From Bolinopsis microptera (Eukaryota; Ctenophora; Tentaculata; Lobata; Bolinopsidae), in contig NC_087074.1 in NCBI RefSeq assembly GCF_026151205.1, positions 20,614,765 to 20,678,764 of the forward strand: a stretch of DNA of 64,000 bases. Reading direction: 5' to 3'. The stretch's first letter is position 1. Each line of letters starts with the position of its first letter. The position numbers and the translations under genes are program-made. This document shows, in pieces, positions 21,224 through 31,719 of this stretch. The notes under the pieces are model-generated. The model did not search any database. It was not told the DNA's origin and saw only the letters and a list, made by a program, of their open reading frames with translations.

Positions 21224-21496
21224 ATAAGATGGCGGACTGTTGCCCTTTAAATGTTTTAATTTAAGAGCAGGACTCAGTAATTTATAGATACGATTTTTAA
21301 TCTGATCCAGATTTATTAAATAATAGCCTGTTAATTGTAACCTAAGTTGCAAATTCTTAATACCAAACATCGAGCATTTCATTTGAATTGATTTCTTTAT
21401 ATTACTATATTTATAACAAATAGACATAGAGTATGTCCATCAACAAATTATACAACAACAAAATCAACTCCGTTAGTTTCATATCGACAAATCTCT

Positions 21497-21578
21497 GATC
21501 TAGTTACCACCTAGTTACCACCTAGTTACCACCTAGTTACCACCTAGTTACCACCTAGTTACCACCTAGTTACCACTT
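21497..21578 (+). repeat. 11-bp CTAGTTACCAC array before Z25
   Basis: About seven copies of ctagttaccac end about 10 bp before the Z25 acceptor. Confidence 0.95.
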
Positions 21579-21589
21579 TCCTGACCTAG

Positions 21590-21771
21590 GAGGTTACAAT
21601 TGTCCCGTTTGTAATAAGACGTTTCTTGGGAAAAGCTACAAGCAAGATTACGCTCGACACTACCAAGCAATCCATCTTAAATTGCGCCAGTACAGATGCG
21701 AGAGGTGTGGCAAGATGTTTGCGTACACATTCACCAGAGCTCGACACATGAAACGAAACTGTAGAGGTTGA
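21590..21771 (+). CDS. Z25: two-finger terminal exon
   Basis: The acceptor is ttcctgacctag, followed by 59 codons to TGA. Finger 1 (CPVC to HYQAIH) contains LGKSYKQDYARH. Finger 2 (CERC to HMKRNC) has helix YTFTRARH. The linker is HLKLRQY. It is close to Z26 in all parts, so the two are recent duplicates. The acceptor may derive partly from the CTAGTTACC array. Confidence 0.75.
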
Positions 21772-21989
21772 TGGGTTTAAAACGTCTGCAGAGTATTATA
21801 GTTATAGTTAAATTATTTAGAAGCCTATATATTAGTTATTAATTGTTTTTAAAAGTTGAACCACGCGCATGTTTATGGCTTCAAAGATATACTGATAGGA
21901 CTTACGGAAGGAATTTCACAGTACGATATGAAACTGTTCTGTTTTATCGAAGCTAAGCAGTAATTTTGGAATTTTTCGGCAAGTTAAAC

Positions 21990-22597
21990 CCTCCTAGTTA
22001 CCACCTAGCTACCTTCAATTACCACCTAGCTACCTCCTAGATACCTAGTTACTACCAAGACCTCCTAGTTCCCTCCTATTTACCACCTATTTACCGCCTA
22101 GTTATCCCCTAATTACCCCCTAGTTACCGCCTAGTTACCGCCTAGTTACCACCTAGTTACCGCCTAGTTACCACCAAGACCGTCTAGTTACCACCAACAC
22201 CTAGTTACCTCCAATATGCCACCTAGTTACCGCCTAGTTACCTCCTAGTTATCACCTAGTTACCACCTAGTTACACCTAGTTACCTCCTAGTTACCCCTA
22301 GTTACCACCTAGTTACCCCTAGTTACCACCTAGTTACCCCTAGTTACCACCTAGCTACCACCTAGTTACCCCTAGTTACCACCTAGTTACCCCTAGTTAC
22401 CACCTAGTTACCTCCTAGTTATCACCTAGTTACCACCTAGTTACACCTAGTTACCTCCTAGTTACCCCTAGTTACCACCTAGTTACCCCTAGTTACCACC
22501 TAGTTACCCCTAGTTACCACCTAGTTACCCCTAGTTACCACCTAGCTACCACCTAGTTACCCCTAGTTACCACCTAGCTACCACCTAGTTACCTCCT
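21990..22597 (+). repeat. CTAGTTACC minisatellite before Z26
   Basis: About 600 bp of irregular 9-11-bp units (ctagttaccac, ctagttacccc, ctagttacctc). A block of roughly 170 bp is itself repeated (about 22232 and 22401). The array ends about 11 bp before the Z26 acceptor. Confidence 0.95.
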
Positions 22598-22608
22598 AAC
22601 ACTATCAG

Positions 22609-22796
22609 GGTGTTACAACTGCCCCGTCTGCAGTAAGGTGTTTGCAGGAAGGAACTTCAGGCAGGACTACCTGAGACACTACCAGTCTGTTCACCTAAAG
22701 TTACGGCAGTATCAGTGCGAGATGTGCGGCAAGATGTTCAGTCTGGCTCAGACCAGGAACAGACACGTGAGGTCCAAACATCTCAGTCACATGTGA
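22609..22796 (+). CDS. Z26: two-finger terminal exon
   Basis: The acceptor is aacactatcag, followed by 61 codons to TGA. Finger 1 (CPVC to HYQSVH) contains AGRNFRQDYLRH. Finger 2 (CEMC to HVRSKH) is C2H2 rather than C2HC, with helix LAQTRNRH. The linker is HLKLRQY. It is the sister of Z25. A fragment of another cassette follows directly (P1). Confidence 0.8.
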
Positions 22797-22808
22797 TTTA
22801 TTAGAGTT

Positions 22809-22902
22809 TGAACAGACACGTGATAAATTACTGTAACAGGGCATTCTCTCAGAGTAACAATAGGAATAGGCACTCTTACACGTGCAAGGAGCGGCCACGC
22901 TA
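22809..22902 (+). pseudogene. P1: finger-2 fragment fused behind Z26
   Basis: The frame starting in gaacagacacgtga continues INYCNRAFSQSNNRNRH and ends HSYTC plus six residues and TAG. It is the second half of a C2HC finger of the SQNGS type with only one of the two CXXC cysteines. The 14-bp joint gaacagacacgtga also occurs in Z26, so the fragment probably arrived by recombination at this short homology. Confidence 0.7.
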
Positions 22903-24416
22903 GGCGCCGCTTTAGTGTTTCTGGCTAAGTGCCAACTCTCGTCACGTGTTCTCACTGTAAACATAGTGTTATGTTATTAAAAAAGCTAAATCACGTGTCG
23001 TTACTTTTTATTATCGGATGGTTAAATATCACATAGTTATATTATTATGTTTACTAATTTTTTAATAGAAAAGACAGACTATTCAGTTTATCATATATGG
23101 TATCTGGTTAAATTCATGATATTAAATTATTATGAATTATTATTACAACAATTTAGATTTTGAATAATCGAGTTTTATTTTGTCTGTTTATTTGGCAGGA
23201 TGTAAATTTATTCTTACAGCAACAAAATATCGGAATGCAACTCAAAATATCATTGATAATCTCAAATCATCACAGAGCAATTATGTTTGTTTGTTTGTTG
23301 TTTGTTTGTTTATAGAACCCGTCCCCAATCTCGTATCGGAAAATGACTAAACTCAGGTCTGAGTGTGAATACGGGTGGTACCTTCCAGTTTGTTCATTAA
23401 GCATTTAGAGTTTGTAAAACTGCAGTTACAATTGTGCTAGAGTATTTTTAGTTTGTACGGTCGATATCAGGTCTAAATCCCTACATGCTTCCAAAATTTC
23501 CAATCTGCAACTTTCTGCACAATGTACTGGAATGTTTTGGGAAAAAAAAAGAAAGTGATATATAAATAAAATCAACGATTTAGTGTTAGGAAGGTCAAAT
23601 TAATTCCCTGGTTTCTAAAGTCAGCTTAAAAGTCGGAAAATTTAAGTATGTAGGGTCGATACCAAACCGATTATTGAGCGATGGTAGCTAAATAGTTGGT
23701 TCCTGGGATACAGAGTCCTCCTGATTCCTCAGTCTTTGAGTGTGTTTGTTGTTCTTGTTCAGTTCTGTCCATATTTCCTCGTGTTATATAATCAAGAGGC
23801 TTACATATGAACATATTGACATGGGTGTAGAGTTGAGCCTGTACGGAACCTAGTAGTTTCAGTTCCTTGTTTAACTTGCCGTACAGCAAGGACATTCACT
23901 ACTTTAGCCCGGCGAGGCACTTAGCTCACTCCACATGTTCAAAGTTATGTTTATTAGGGCAGAGGTTCCATTGTCAATCAGATAGCATCACCAGTAATTA
24001 ATTAGTGTAATTATCAAAGTTCACGTAAGTGGGTGCGAGTCATCACCAGTAATTAATTAGAGTAATTATCAAAGTTCACGTAAGTGGGTGCGAGTCAAAT
24101 TCAACTGTTGTGTAGCTGGGTTGACAATATAGTGCGACTTGTTGACAGAGAGGGGGGCACAGAACAGAATATAGAATATAGATTTGTCCACCAAATGATA
24201 AAAAGGGAGTATCACATGATCGGTAGTCGGTACCAGCAAGTCATTAGCAAAATTAGAGCGTCCTCCGTATTTATGTATTATGTCTAATAATATGGTTCTT
24301 TTCATTTATTGTGGAACTTGGAGGGTTACTTTCTACTCGTATTATGTTTGTGAGATCCGACGGAAGCTAACAAGAACATGTTAACAATTGTTTGAACCAA
24401 TCCACGAGGGAGTGAA
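22903..24416. other. Long spacer with fragments of dispersed repeats
   Basis: It contains TTTG repeats (23282-23312), a segment at 23671-23960 related in inverted orientation to 59330-59440, and a roughly 59-bp tandem duplication at 23981-24097 (catcaccagtaattaattag and onward). No cassette is seen. Confidence 0.6.
23671..23960 (-). mobile_element. Fragment of a dispersed repeat
   Basis: The complement of about 23850-23950 (tccttgctgtacggcaagtt, aaacaaggaactgaaac) is closely similar to 59373-59440 on the + strand. A 74-codon minus-strand frame here starts MSLLYGKLNKELKLLGSVQA. I infer an interspersed element, class unknown. Confidence 0.5.
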
Positions 24417-24521
24417 ACAACCGAGACTGTAATAACTTGTTCCTAGTTACCACCTAGTTACCACCTAGTTACCACCTAGCGCCTAGTTACCACCTAGTTA
24501 CCCCTCGTTACCGCCTAGTTA
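24417..24521 (+). repeat. Partial Z27-like exon start plus GTTACC array
   Basis: The segment caaccgagactgtaataact (from 24420) matches the start of Z27, then breaks into ctagttaccac repeats. The exon start resumes at 24522. No acceptor AG precedes this copy. Confidence 0.75.
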
Positions 24522-24742
24522 CAACCGAGACTGGAATAACTTGTTCGGCGTGTTCAAGAATGTTCCGTGGACCCCAACAGAAGTGCCACTATCGGATCCA
24601 CTACCGTACAGTACATCTCAAGATAAAAGATTAAGTTTGCAGTTGGTGTGGCAGGCCATTCTCCCGAAACAGCAACCTACAGCGTCACCAGGGATTTTGT
24701 AAAGTTGCGAAAAAGCAAACATTTAACAGATCCGGTTCTTGA
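24522..24742 (+). pseudogene. P2: dead copy of Z27
   Basis: It matches Z27 at most positions over the two fingers. The linker codon after AAA-GAT has become TAA (near 24631), so finger 2 is cut off. The normal acceptor has been replaced by a GTTACC array ending cctagttacaaccgag. Finger 2 still reads CSWC to HQGFC with its ligands, so the damage is recent. Confidence 0.85.
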
Positions 24743-25013
24743 GGTCCAGAGCAAACTCTAAGTATTGGTTAATGTTATTAATACATATTCTATACGGTAT
24801 ATTATACCAACGCAATATCCGCGTTTTATATGGCAGCATTAAATCTTCTTTCTTTTTAATTTTACAAGTTTACACCTGGAAGCGTCGAAAATATAAATTT
24901 CTAATTATGGTTGGCACAGTTAATCGGTGCATGAATAATGGGTATAAACTAGCCTCGGTAAAATTTTGGAAAACTGCCAGTTTCATAGTTAATGTTATCC
25001 TATAATATTTCAG

Positions 25014-25219
25014 CAACCGAGACTGTAATAACTTGTCCGGCGTGTTCAAGAATGTTCCGTGGACCCCAACAGAAGTGCCACTACCGGATTCACTACCGTG
25101 CAGTACATCTCAAGATAAAAGATCACGTTTGCACTTGGTGTGGCAAGGGATTTTCCCGCAACAACAAGTTACAGCACCACAAGAGAACTTGCAAAGTTGG
25201 GAAATTGCAGAGCTACTAG
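25014..25219 (+). CDS. Z27: two-finger terminal exon
   Basis: The acceptor is ataatatttcag, followed by 67 codons to TAG. Finger 1 (CPAC to HYRAVH) carries RGPQQKCHYRIH. Finger 2 (CTWC to HKRTC) has helix SRNNKLQHH, with an H-H pair before the ligand spacing. The linker is HLKIKDH. The tail is followed by a short GTTACC array. P2, 490 bp upstream, is its broken duplicate. Confidence 0.85.
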
Positions 25220-25539
25220 TAGTAACCAGTAGTTACCAGTGGTTACCAGTGGTTACCAGTGGTTAGAAGAATTTATTAACGTTGAGTGTTTCTGACTGTG
25301 ATTAAGATTTTATTGAAGTGTTATTATTAATGTATCTAACAAAGAGTTTAGTTTCTAACTGTTGTCTCGGGTGGAATATCCCACTGCTCACCTGTGCCCT
25401 AAAAACCTCGTTCTGAATACAGTACGTAAGATTCCCCAGTTAATTTACGAGCTCAAGGTACCAGCAAACTAGGGTGACCTAAATATCTCACAATTACAGT
25501 TATTCTAGCACCCCCCTTTACAGAGCTCTCGAATTTCAG

Positions 25540-25766
25540 GCAATTTTGAGGTAAACGAAAGCGTCAGATGTGAAGTTTGCCACCGAGTTTTCTACGGTTA
25601 CCAGCGGAAAAACCACTTCAAAATCCACTACAGATCAGTACACTTGCGGATCAAGGAACACGGGTGTGCCTGGTGCGGGAAACTGTTCGGCAGAGTTGAT
25701 TCAAGCAGGAGGCACGAGAAGATATGCCCTATGAGGGATGTCAAACATTCTAGAAAATATGAGTAG
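25540..25766 (+). CDS. Z28: two-finger terminal exon
   Basis: The acceptor is cgaatttcag, followed by 74 codons to TAG. Finger 1 (CEVC to HYRSVH) contains YGYQRKNHFKIH. Finger 2 (CAWC to HEKIC) has helix GRVDSSRRH. The linker is HLRIKEH. AATAAA occurs about 100 bp after the stop. Finger 2 (GCAWCGKLFGR) is close to those of Z29 and Z30. Confidence 0.8.
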
Positions 25767-26102
25767 ATGTCTAGGATATTGCGGAGAATGAACTTCTGGG
25801 AAGAGTATTCGACCCATCACGCCATCTACATGATATTAATATAGTGGATGTCCTTAGTGCGTCCAATAAACTCAACCGAACTCGGAACTAAAGCTATATT
25901 CATTTACGCGGTGATCAGCAAAACTCTTTTCTAGAAAATCGATAGTTTCATAGAATGTGCTGTTAATGTTTTGGTTTGGATTTTACGGTGCATCACGAAC
26001 ATATTTGAACATATTTGATACTTATAACTGTATTTGCACTAAGTACGCCGTTTTCTTAAAATCTAGCTACCCAATTATGAAAATCTAGAAACCATTAATT
26101 AA
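25767..26102. other. Non-coding spacer
   Basis: Nothing supported except a polyadenylation-like AATAAA near 25863. Confidence 0.5.
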
Positions 26103-26260
26103 ACCGATCCCTGACTTCATTTGTACCACCAGAAACAAACAACACAGAAGTAGTCCAGTAATAACTTGTTCCTAGTTACCACCTAGTTACCCCCTAGTTA
26201 CCTCCTAGTTACCACCTAGTTACCCCCTAGTTACCACCTAGTTACCTCCTAGTTACCATG
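26103..26260 (+). repeat. Decoy copy of the Z29 acceptor and exon start plus GTTACC array
   Basis: The segment ttgtaccaccagaaacaaac with 9 codons of Z29 occurs at 26120-26155. It then joins taataacttgttcctagtta, the junction sequence also seen at 24430, and CTAGTTACC units. In standard phase this copy stops at TAA 26159-26161. Confidence 0.85.
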
Positions 26261-26294
26261 AAGTCAGATCCCTGACTTCATTTTGTACCACCAG

Positions 26295-26503
26295 AAACAA
26301 ACAACACAGAAGTAGTCAAGTGTCAAATCTGCACAGCAACGTATCGCGGTTATAACAGAAACCGGAACCTTAGATTTCACATTGACGCTGCACATTACGG
26401 GATCAAGAAACACAGCTGTATTTGGTGTGGGAAGCTGTTCGGTAGGGCTGACTGTACCAGGAAACATGAGAAGAGTTGTAGGATGAGACTCAGAGCTATT
26501 TAA
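26295..26503 (+). CDS. Z29: two-finger terminal exon
   Basis: The acceptor is tttgtaccaccag, followed by 68 codons to TAA. Finger 1 (CQIC to HIDAAH) contains RGYNRNRNLRFH. Finger 2 (CIWC to HEKSC) has helix GRADCTRKH. The linker HYGIKKH differs from HLKIK and recurs in Z32 (HYGIKEG). The duplicated acceptor at 26131 makes a short alternative end possible. Confidence 0.8.
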
Positions 26504-26714
26504 TTATCACTTTGTGTGCAATTTTAACGGAGACCTTTTTTCAATTTTATTCTCTTGTGCGTTAATTTTATTTCAAGTTCATTTGAGTTACTTAATAAAT
26601 CATTGCAAATCACCTTGTGCATGTTGTTGCGACAACAAATTTTCTTTTCAAAAGGGTTTTTGAAACTAAATAAAAATCTCCATCTCATGCTCAATTATCA
26701 TCACACTCCTCTAG

Positions 26715-26923
26715 ATGGCACACCAACGGTACAGTGTAACATCTGCTTCCGGGTATTTAGTGGACCTCCCAGTGTAGGGAAGCAGTCCCGTGAGCGTCAC
26801 ATCAAGCACGTGCATTTCAAGATTAAGGAGATCCCGTGTGAGTATTGTGGAAAACTCTTCGGCAGGTCAAGCACGCGGAACGCGCATTATAAGAGATGTC
26901 CTAGACGGAGGAATTATGATTGA
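26715..26923 (+). CDS. Z30: two-finger terminal exon
   Basis: The acceptor is cactcctctag, followed by 68 codons to TGA. Finger 1 (CNIC to HIKHVH) carries SGPPSVGKQSRERH, 2-3 residues longer than average. Finger 2 (CEYC to HYKRC) has helix GRSSTRNAH. The linker is HFKIKEI. The frame is open upstream into the intron; the leader there is AT-rich and not credible coding. Confidence 0.8.
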
Positions 26924-27336
26924 ACAATGAACTTTGTTGAACTTTTCAGTGGGCTTCAACATCAAATATATTAACAAATAGTTAATTGTATTGCACTGTC
27001 AGGAGTATTTATATTTTGGTACGTAATTTATTTAACCATTGATGGACAGATTGCTTTGTTAAGCGTTTTGGTTGGGTTATCATATTCTGTTAAATTGCTG
27101 CGATGCGACTTGCAAGGCTTTAACTAAACGTTCCCTCTAGCTCTGCACTGGTAGGCTGTAGATTATTTTTACCCGTTACCTAAACCAATTTGTTGATGGA
27201 AACTGGTGAAGATTGCCTCCTATTCTAGCTCATAAAACTAAAACACAAGTCCCAAAATACGCTTACCCAGCTCTCCTTGTTTTATATCACTCCCCAAACA
27301 GTATCTCCTACTGAGACCCATAAACCATATTCTCAG
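26924..27336. other. Non-coding spacer
   Basis: No repeat array; it ends in the intron of Z31. Confidence 0.5.
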
Positions 27337-27566
27337 CTGTACCGGAATTCTCCTTAGCTTTATCGGAATTCTCCCTGAAGTGCCAGATATGTGAGTCCTG
27401 GTTTCGAGGAGCTCAAAAGAGCTGGGTGGCTCGGAGCTTGAGACGGCACATCAAGGAGGTACACGAACAGAGGAAGGAGTGGGGTTGTACAAGGTGTGGT
27501 AAGATGTTTACAAGGAAGTTTACTTTGGAGCTCCATCTGGTTAAACGTCATGGAATGAGGGAGTGA
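27337..27566 (+). CDS. Z31: two-finger terminal exon
   Basis: The acceptor is catattctcag, followed by 75 codons to TGA. A second AG at 27356-27357 (ctccttag) is in the same phase and would remove 7 codons. The leader has a PEFSLAL / SEFSL duplication. Finger 1 (CQIC to HIKEVH) contains RGAQKSWVARSLRRH and finger 2 (CTRC to HLVKRH) is C2H2. The linker is HEQRKEW. Confidence 0.8.
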
Positions 27567-27840
27567 GTCACTTAGTGAGAGGAGTTTGTCGTGAATTATC
27601 GAACATATCTTGCACAGACATTGGACAAATTTATTGCTGAATGGTTTATTCCGACATGACTGTAAAAGATGCATTATGATCTTTTAATTAGGGTAATTAA
27701 AGATCTTTATTTTTATCTTTATATGGTCGCCGGCGAATTTCCCATCCTCATTCCACCCTCATTCATTTCCAACACATTGATGGTGATCATGTTCACTTTC
27801 TTCCTACGTTCTTTCCTCCTCATCTCCGATCACCTATATC
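27567..27840. other. Spacer with a strong pyrimidine tract at its end
   Basis: The run cttcctacgttctttcctcc at about 27800 looks like an intron end before the 43-bp array. The only AG at the array edge (27845-27846) leaves 1 nt, not 2, before the finger frame. Confidence 0.5.
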
Positions 27841-29052
27841 TGAAAGAACATTGCAATGTACCCTGTGTCTCGCCACCTACGGAGGAAAGAACAATGCAAT
27901 GTACCCTGTGTCTCGCCACCTACGGAGGAAAGAACAATGCAATGTACCCTGTGTCTCGCCACCTACGGAGGAAAGAACAATGCAATGTACCCTGTGTCTC
28001 GCCACCTACGGAGGAAAGAACAATGCAATGTACCCTGTGTCTCGCCACCTACGGAGGAAAGAACATTGCAATGTACCCTGTGTCTCGCCACCTACGGAGG
28101 AAAGGACAATGCAATGTACCCTGTGTCTCGCCACCTATATCTGAAAGAACAATGCAATGTACCCTGTGTCTCGCCACCTACGGAGGAAAGAACAATGCAA
28201 TGTACCCTGTGTCTCGCCACCTACGGAGGAAAGAACATTGCAATGTACCCTGTGTCTCGCCACCTACGGAGGAAAGGACAATGCAATGTACCCTGTGTCT
28301 CGCCACCTACGGAGGAAAGAACAATGCAATGTACCCTGTGTCTCGCCACCTACGGAGGAAAGAACAATGCAATGTACCCTGTGTCTCGCCACCTATATCT
28401 GAAAGAACAATGCAATGTACCCTGTGTCTCGCCACCTACGGAGGAAAGGACAATGCAATGTACCCTGTGTCTCGCCACCTACGGAGGAAAGAACAATGCA
28501 ATGTACCCTGTGTCTCGCCACCTATATCTGAAAGAACAATGCAATGTACCCTGTGTCTCGCCACCTACGGAGGAAAGGACAATGCAATGTACCCTGTGTC
28601 TCGCCACCTACGGAGGAAAGAACAATGCAATGTACCCTGTGTCTCGCCACCTACGGAGGAAAGAACAATGCAATGTACCCTGTGTCTCGCCACCTACGGA
28701 GGAAAGAACAATGCAATGTACCCTGTGTCTCGCCACCTACGGAGGAAAGAACAATGAAATGTACCCTGTGTCTCGCCACCTACGGAGGAAAGAACAATGC
28801 AATGTACCCTGTGTCTCGCCACCTACGGAGGAAAGAACAATGAAATGTACCCTGTGTCTCGCCACCTACGGAGGAAAGAACAATGAAATGTACCCTGTGT
28901 CTCGCCACCTACGGAGGAAAGAACAATGAAATGTACCCTGTGTCTCGCCACCTACGGAGGAAAGAACAATGCAATGTACCCTGTGTCTCGCCACCTACGG
29001 AGGAAAGAACAATGCAATGTACCCTGTGTCTCGCCACCTACGGAGGAAAGGA
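27841..29052 (+). repeat. 43-bp minisatellite carrying a zinc-knuckle start
   Basis: About 28 copies of a 43-bp unit (gaaagaacaatgcaatgtac and onward). The unit codes for QCTLCLATY, the CX2C half of a finger like that of Z32. Because 43 is not a multiple of 3 and the unit has no stop in any frame, long open frames run through the whole array in all three + frames. Variants include gaacaatgaaatg and ctatatctgaaa. Confidence 0.95.
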
Positions 29053-29118
29053 CAGAAAACGGAGTCTCCGACGCGGACGGCACATCAAATACGTCCACCA
29101 GAGGGTCAAAGACGACTG
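29012..29118 (+). pseudogene. P3: broken cassette at the end of the 43-bp array
   Basis: The last array unit continues into a complete finger 1: CTLC, GGKDRKRSLRRGRH, IKYVH, then QRVKDD and TGA. Finger 2 is lost. The following 46-bp unit has tgtcagttctga, where the second CXXC cysteine codon is a stop, and it is repeated three times (to 29246). The acceptor in front of the array is out of phase by one base. Confidence 0.7.
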
Positions 29119-29246
29119 ACGAGGAGTGTCAGTTCTGAGGAAGTACTCTTTGCAAAGACGACTGACGAGGAGTGTCAGTTCTGAGGAAGTACTCTTTGCA
29201 AAGACGACTGACGAGGAGTGTCAGTTCTGAGGAAGTACTCTTTGGC
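29107..29246 (+). repeat. 46-bp repeat of a broken finger 2
   Basis: Three copies of gacgaggagtgtcagttctg plus aggaagtactctttg, derived from the second finger of P3. Confidence 0.85.
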
Positions 29247-29497
29247 CACCCATGTTCTGATTGTCCACCCGTCCACCGTGACCAGTGACCAGTGTGTACA
29301 CCGTGACCAGCGTTTTTGCCGGATTCGTAACTTGTATGTTTTATGGATTCTTTAGAATTTTGGGGGCTTTATTAAAAGATAAAGGTTGCAAAGATTTTAT
29401 GCGGTGTTTTCTACAATATCTACCGCTGTCAAACGATTGTTTCGTTTCGCAAATAAGACCCAGAAACACATGTAATAGTCACATCCTCCCTTTCCAG

Positions 29498-29703
29498 GAC
29501 CCAGTGTAGCAGACCGAATAGTTCAGTGTGAAATCTGCCTGGCAACGTACCGGGGGCCCAGCAGGAATCGCAGTCTGAAGCTTCACATAAAGGCGGTGCA
29601 CTACGGGATTAAGGAGGGTCGATGTGAGATTTGTAATCGTACATACACCAGGAGAGCCACACTGGAGGCTCACATCGCTAAGTTTCACGGGAGAGCGAAG
29701 TAG
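29498..29703 (+). CDS. Z32: two-finger terminal exon
   Basis: The acceptor is ccctttccag, followed by 67 codons to TAG. Finger 1 (CEIC to HIKAVH) carries RGPSRNRSLKLH. Finger 2 (CEIC to HIAKFH) is C2H2 with helix TRRATLEAH. The linker is HYGIKEG. The last 16 codons are repeated at 30383-30431 beyond a long decamer array. Confidence 0.85.
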
Positions 29704-30382
29704 AGTACTGGTAACCAGTGGTAACTACTGGTAACTACTGGTAACTACTGGTAACTACTGGTAACCACTGGTAACTACTGGTAACCACTGGTAACCACTG
29801 GTAACTACTAGTAACTACTGGTAACCACTAGTAACCACTGGTAACTACTGGTAACCACTGGTAACCACTGGTAACCACTGGTAACCACTGGTAACTACTG
29901 GTAACTACTGGTAACTACTGGTAACTACTGGTAACCACTAGTAACCACTGGTAACTACTGGTAACCACTGGTAACCACTGGTAACCACTGGTAACCACTG
30001 GTAACTACTGGTAACCACTGGTAACTACTGGTAACTACTGGTAACTACTGGTAACTACTGGTAACCACTAGTAACTACTGGTAACTACTGGTAACCACTG
30101 GTAACCACTGGTAACTACTGGTAACTACTGGTAACTACTGGTAACCACTAGTAACCACTGGTAACCACTGGTAACTACTGGTAACTACTGGTAACTACTG
30201 GTAACTACTGGTAACTACTGGTAACTACTGGTAACTACTGGTAACTACTGGTAACCACTGGTAACTACTGGTAACTACTGGTAACCAGTGGTAACTACTG
30301 GTAACTACTGGTAACCACTGGTAACCACTGGTAACTACTGGTAACCACTAGTAACTACTGGTAACTACTGGTAACCACTAGT
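29704..30382 (+). repeat. 10-bp GGTAACYACT array inside a duplicated Z32 tail
   Basis: About 68 decamers (ggtaactact / ggtaaccact, a few with agtaac) lie between the Z32 stop and a second copy of its 3' end. Confidence 0.95.
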
Positions 30383-30431
30383 AATACACCAGGAGGCTCA
30401 CATCGCTAAGTTTCACGAGAGAGCGGAGTAG
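30383..30431 (+). pseudogene. Duplicated 3' end of Z32
   Basis: This repeats the codons TPGGSHR-like frame and the EAHIAKFH segment (gctcacatcgctaagtttca) with its own TAG. It has two substitutions relative to Z32 and is untranslated, lying after the array. Confidence 0.8.
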
Positions 30432-30800
30432 AGTTTTACATCTGTGGTTAAATCTTGCCTGTTTGAAGTATGGATCTTTGTTAGAAAGAAGGGCATTGGA
30501 TTTCTTTTGTATTTATTTATTTGCACGATTTGTTTAAATTTATGTGTAGGCTATGGTTTTTATAGTTAACATCGACTTTCTCTTTTTAATAACTAACGAC
30601 ATTAATTTTTCAAAAACTATGCTCATACTGTATTAGTTCACACTGTTATACGTCAAGCAAATAATATAAACTCGGAGAAGATGCCACCTAAGTTCTGCTG
30701 TTCTTTCAAATTCAATGGACCACAGCATTATAAATAACCTATAAGTCCCAGAATTTCCTTCTCAAGTTTCGCCCCACCTATAAGTACACATTTCTCGCAG
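30432..30800. other. Non-coding spacer
   Basis: AT-rich; it ends in the Z33 acceptor region. Confidence 0.5.
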
Positions 30801-31048
30801 CAGCAGCCCCCTTCCTACCTGAGCCCCCCTCTCTCCCCCGCTGTAAGATCTGCCACAAAGTGTTCCACGGAGCAGGAGCTATAGGGAAGTACTCCCTAAT
30901 CCGGCACGTGCGAGAGGTACACGAGAGGGTGAAGGGTGGGAGATGCCAGTTCTGTGGCAGAACCTTCTCCCGGAAAACTACACGTGATGCTCACGTGACC
31001 AAGTTTAAGGGACAGTGTGGAGAGAAGTGGTTGCATCATCACGTGTAG
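30801..31048 (+). CDS. Z33: two-finger terminal exon
   Basis: The acceptor is tttctcgcag, followed directly by two more CAGs, so three in-phase acceptors (30800, 30803, 30806) are possible. There are 81 codons to TAG. A Pro-rich leader (FLPEPPSLPR) precedes finger 1 (CKIC to HVREVH) and finger 2 (CQFC, helix SRKTTRDAH, ending HVTKFKGQC). The linker is HERVKGG. The tail (WLHHHV) overlaps a duplicated cacgtgtagtgtacactcct segment. Confidence 0.8.
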
Positions 31049-31118
31049 TGTACACTCCTTATATGGGCATCACGTGTAGTGTACACTGTACACTCCTTAT
31101 ATGGGCATCACGTGTAGT

Positions 31119-31642
31119 AAGGGGCAGTAGGCAGTGAGTGGGTCGGTCAATTTGGCGCTGTTACATTCCTGTAATTTCAGCGGCCAAACTTTTTTACGCA
31201 ATGTTTTCTTCGAACGGTTTTGAAGGGCAAGTGACAGTAATTATACCTTCTTCTAGAGTACAATGCAGACAGTATCTTACAGTAGACCTGTTAAATTATA
31301 ACATGCAGACAGTCAGTCGGTATTGTCGATATGACGTTTAGTTATTGAACAGTTTGATTTTAAAAGCTAGTACCTATAGAATTTGATTCCCATAAGACGA
31401 ATATGATTCAAGAGAAGAGCTAGCTATAGGAACGGTATTAAATTATTGTTTCAAAATGTTTGCCATTTAACAATAGTATGATAAATGTTTTCACTAATAA
31501 ACAGATTTTAATTTTATTATAAGATTAGTCTAAATTGTTCCAAAACTATGTACGAATTAACAAAGTTAAATTCTACGTGACAAAATCTCGAATCCTACGA
31601 TATGACCCTCCTTTAAACGGTCACAACAAAAATCATCACTCC
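31119..31642. other. Spacer
   Basis: A 67-codon frame at 31138-31341 has no finger. Nothing else is supported. Confidence 0.5.
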
Positions 31643-31712
31643 TTACCACCTAGTTACCACCTAGTTACCTCCTAGTTACCACCTAGTTACCACCTAGTTA
31701 CTCCTTACCACC
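31643..31712 (+). repeat. CTAGTTACC array before Z34
   Basis: About six 11-bp units; the last (ctccttaccacctccacag) forms the Z34 acceptor. Confidence 0.9.
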
Positions 31713-31719
31713 TCCACAG

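Noticed and set aside
21014..21427. 137-codon minus-strand frame opposite Z24
   Set aside because: It is the complement of a well-supported exon plus AT-rich flank.
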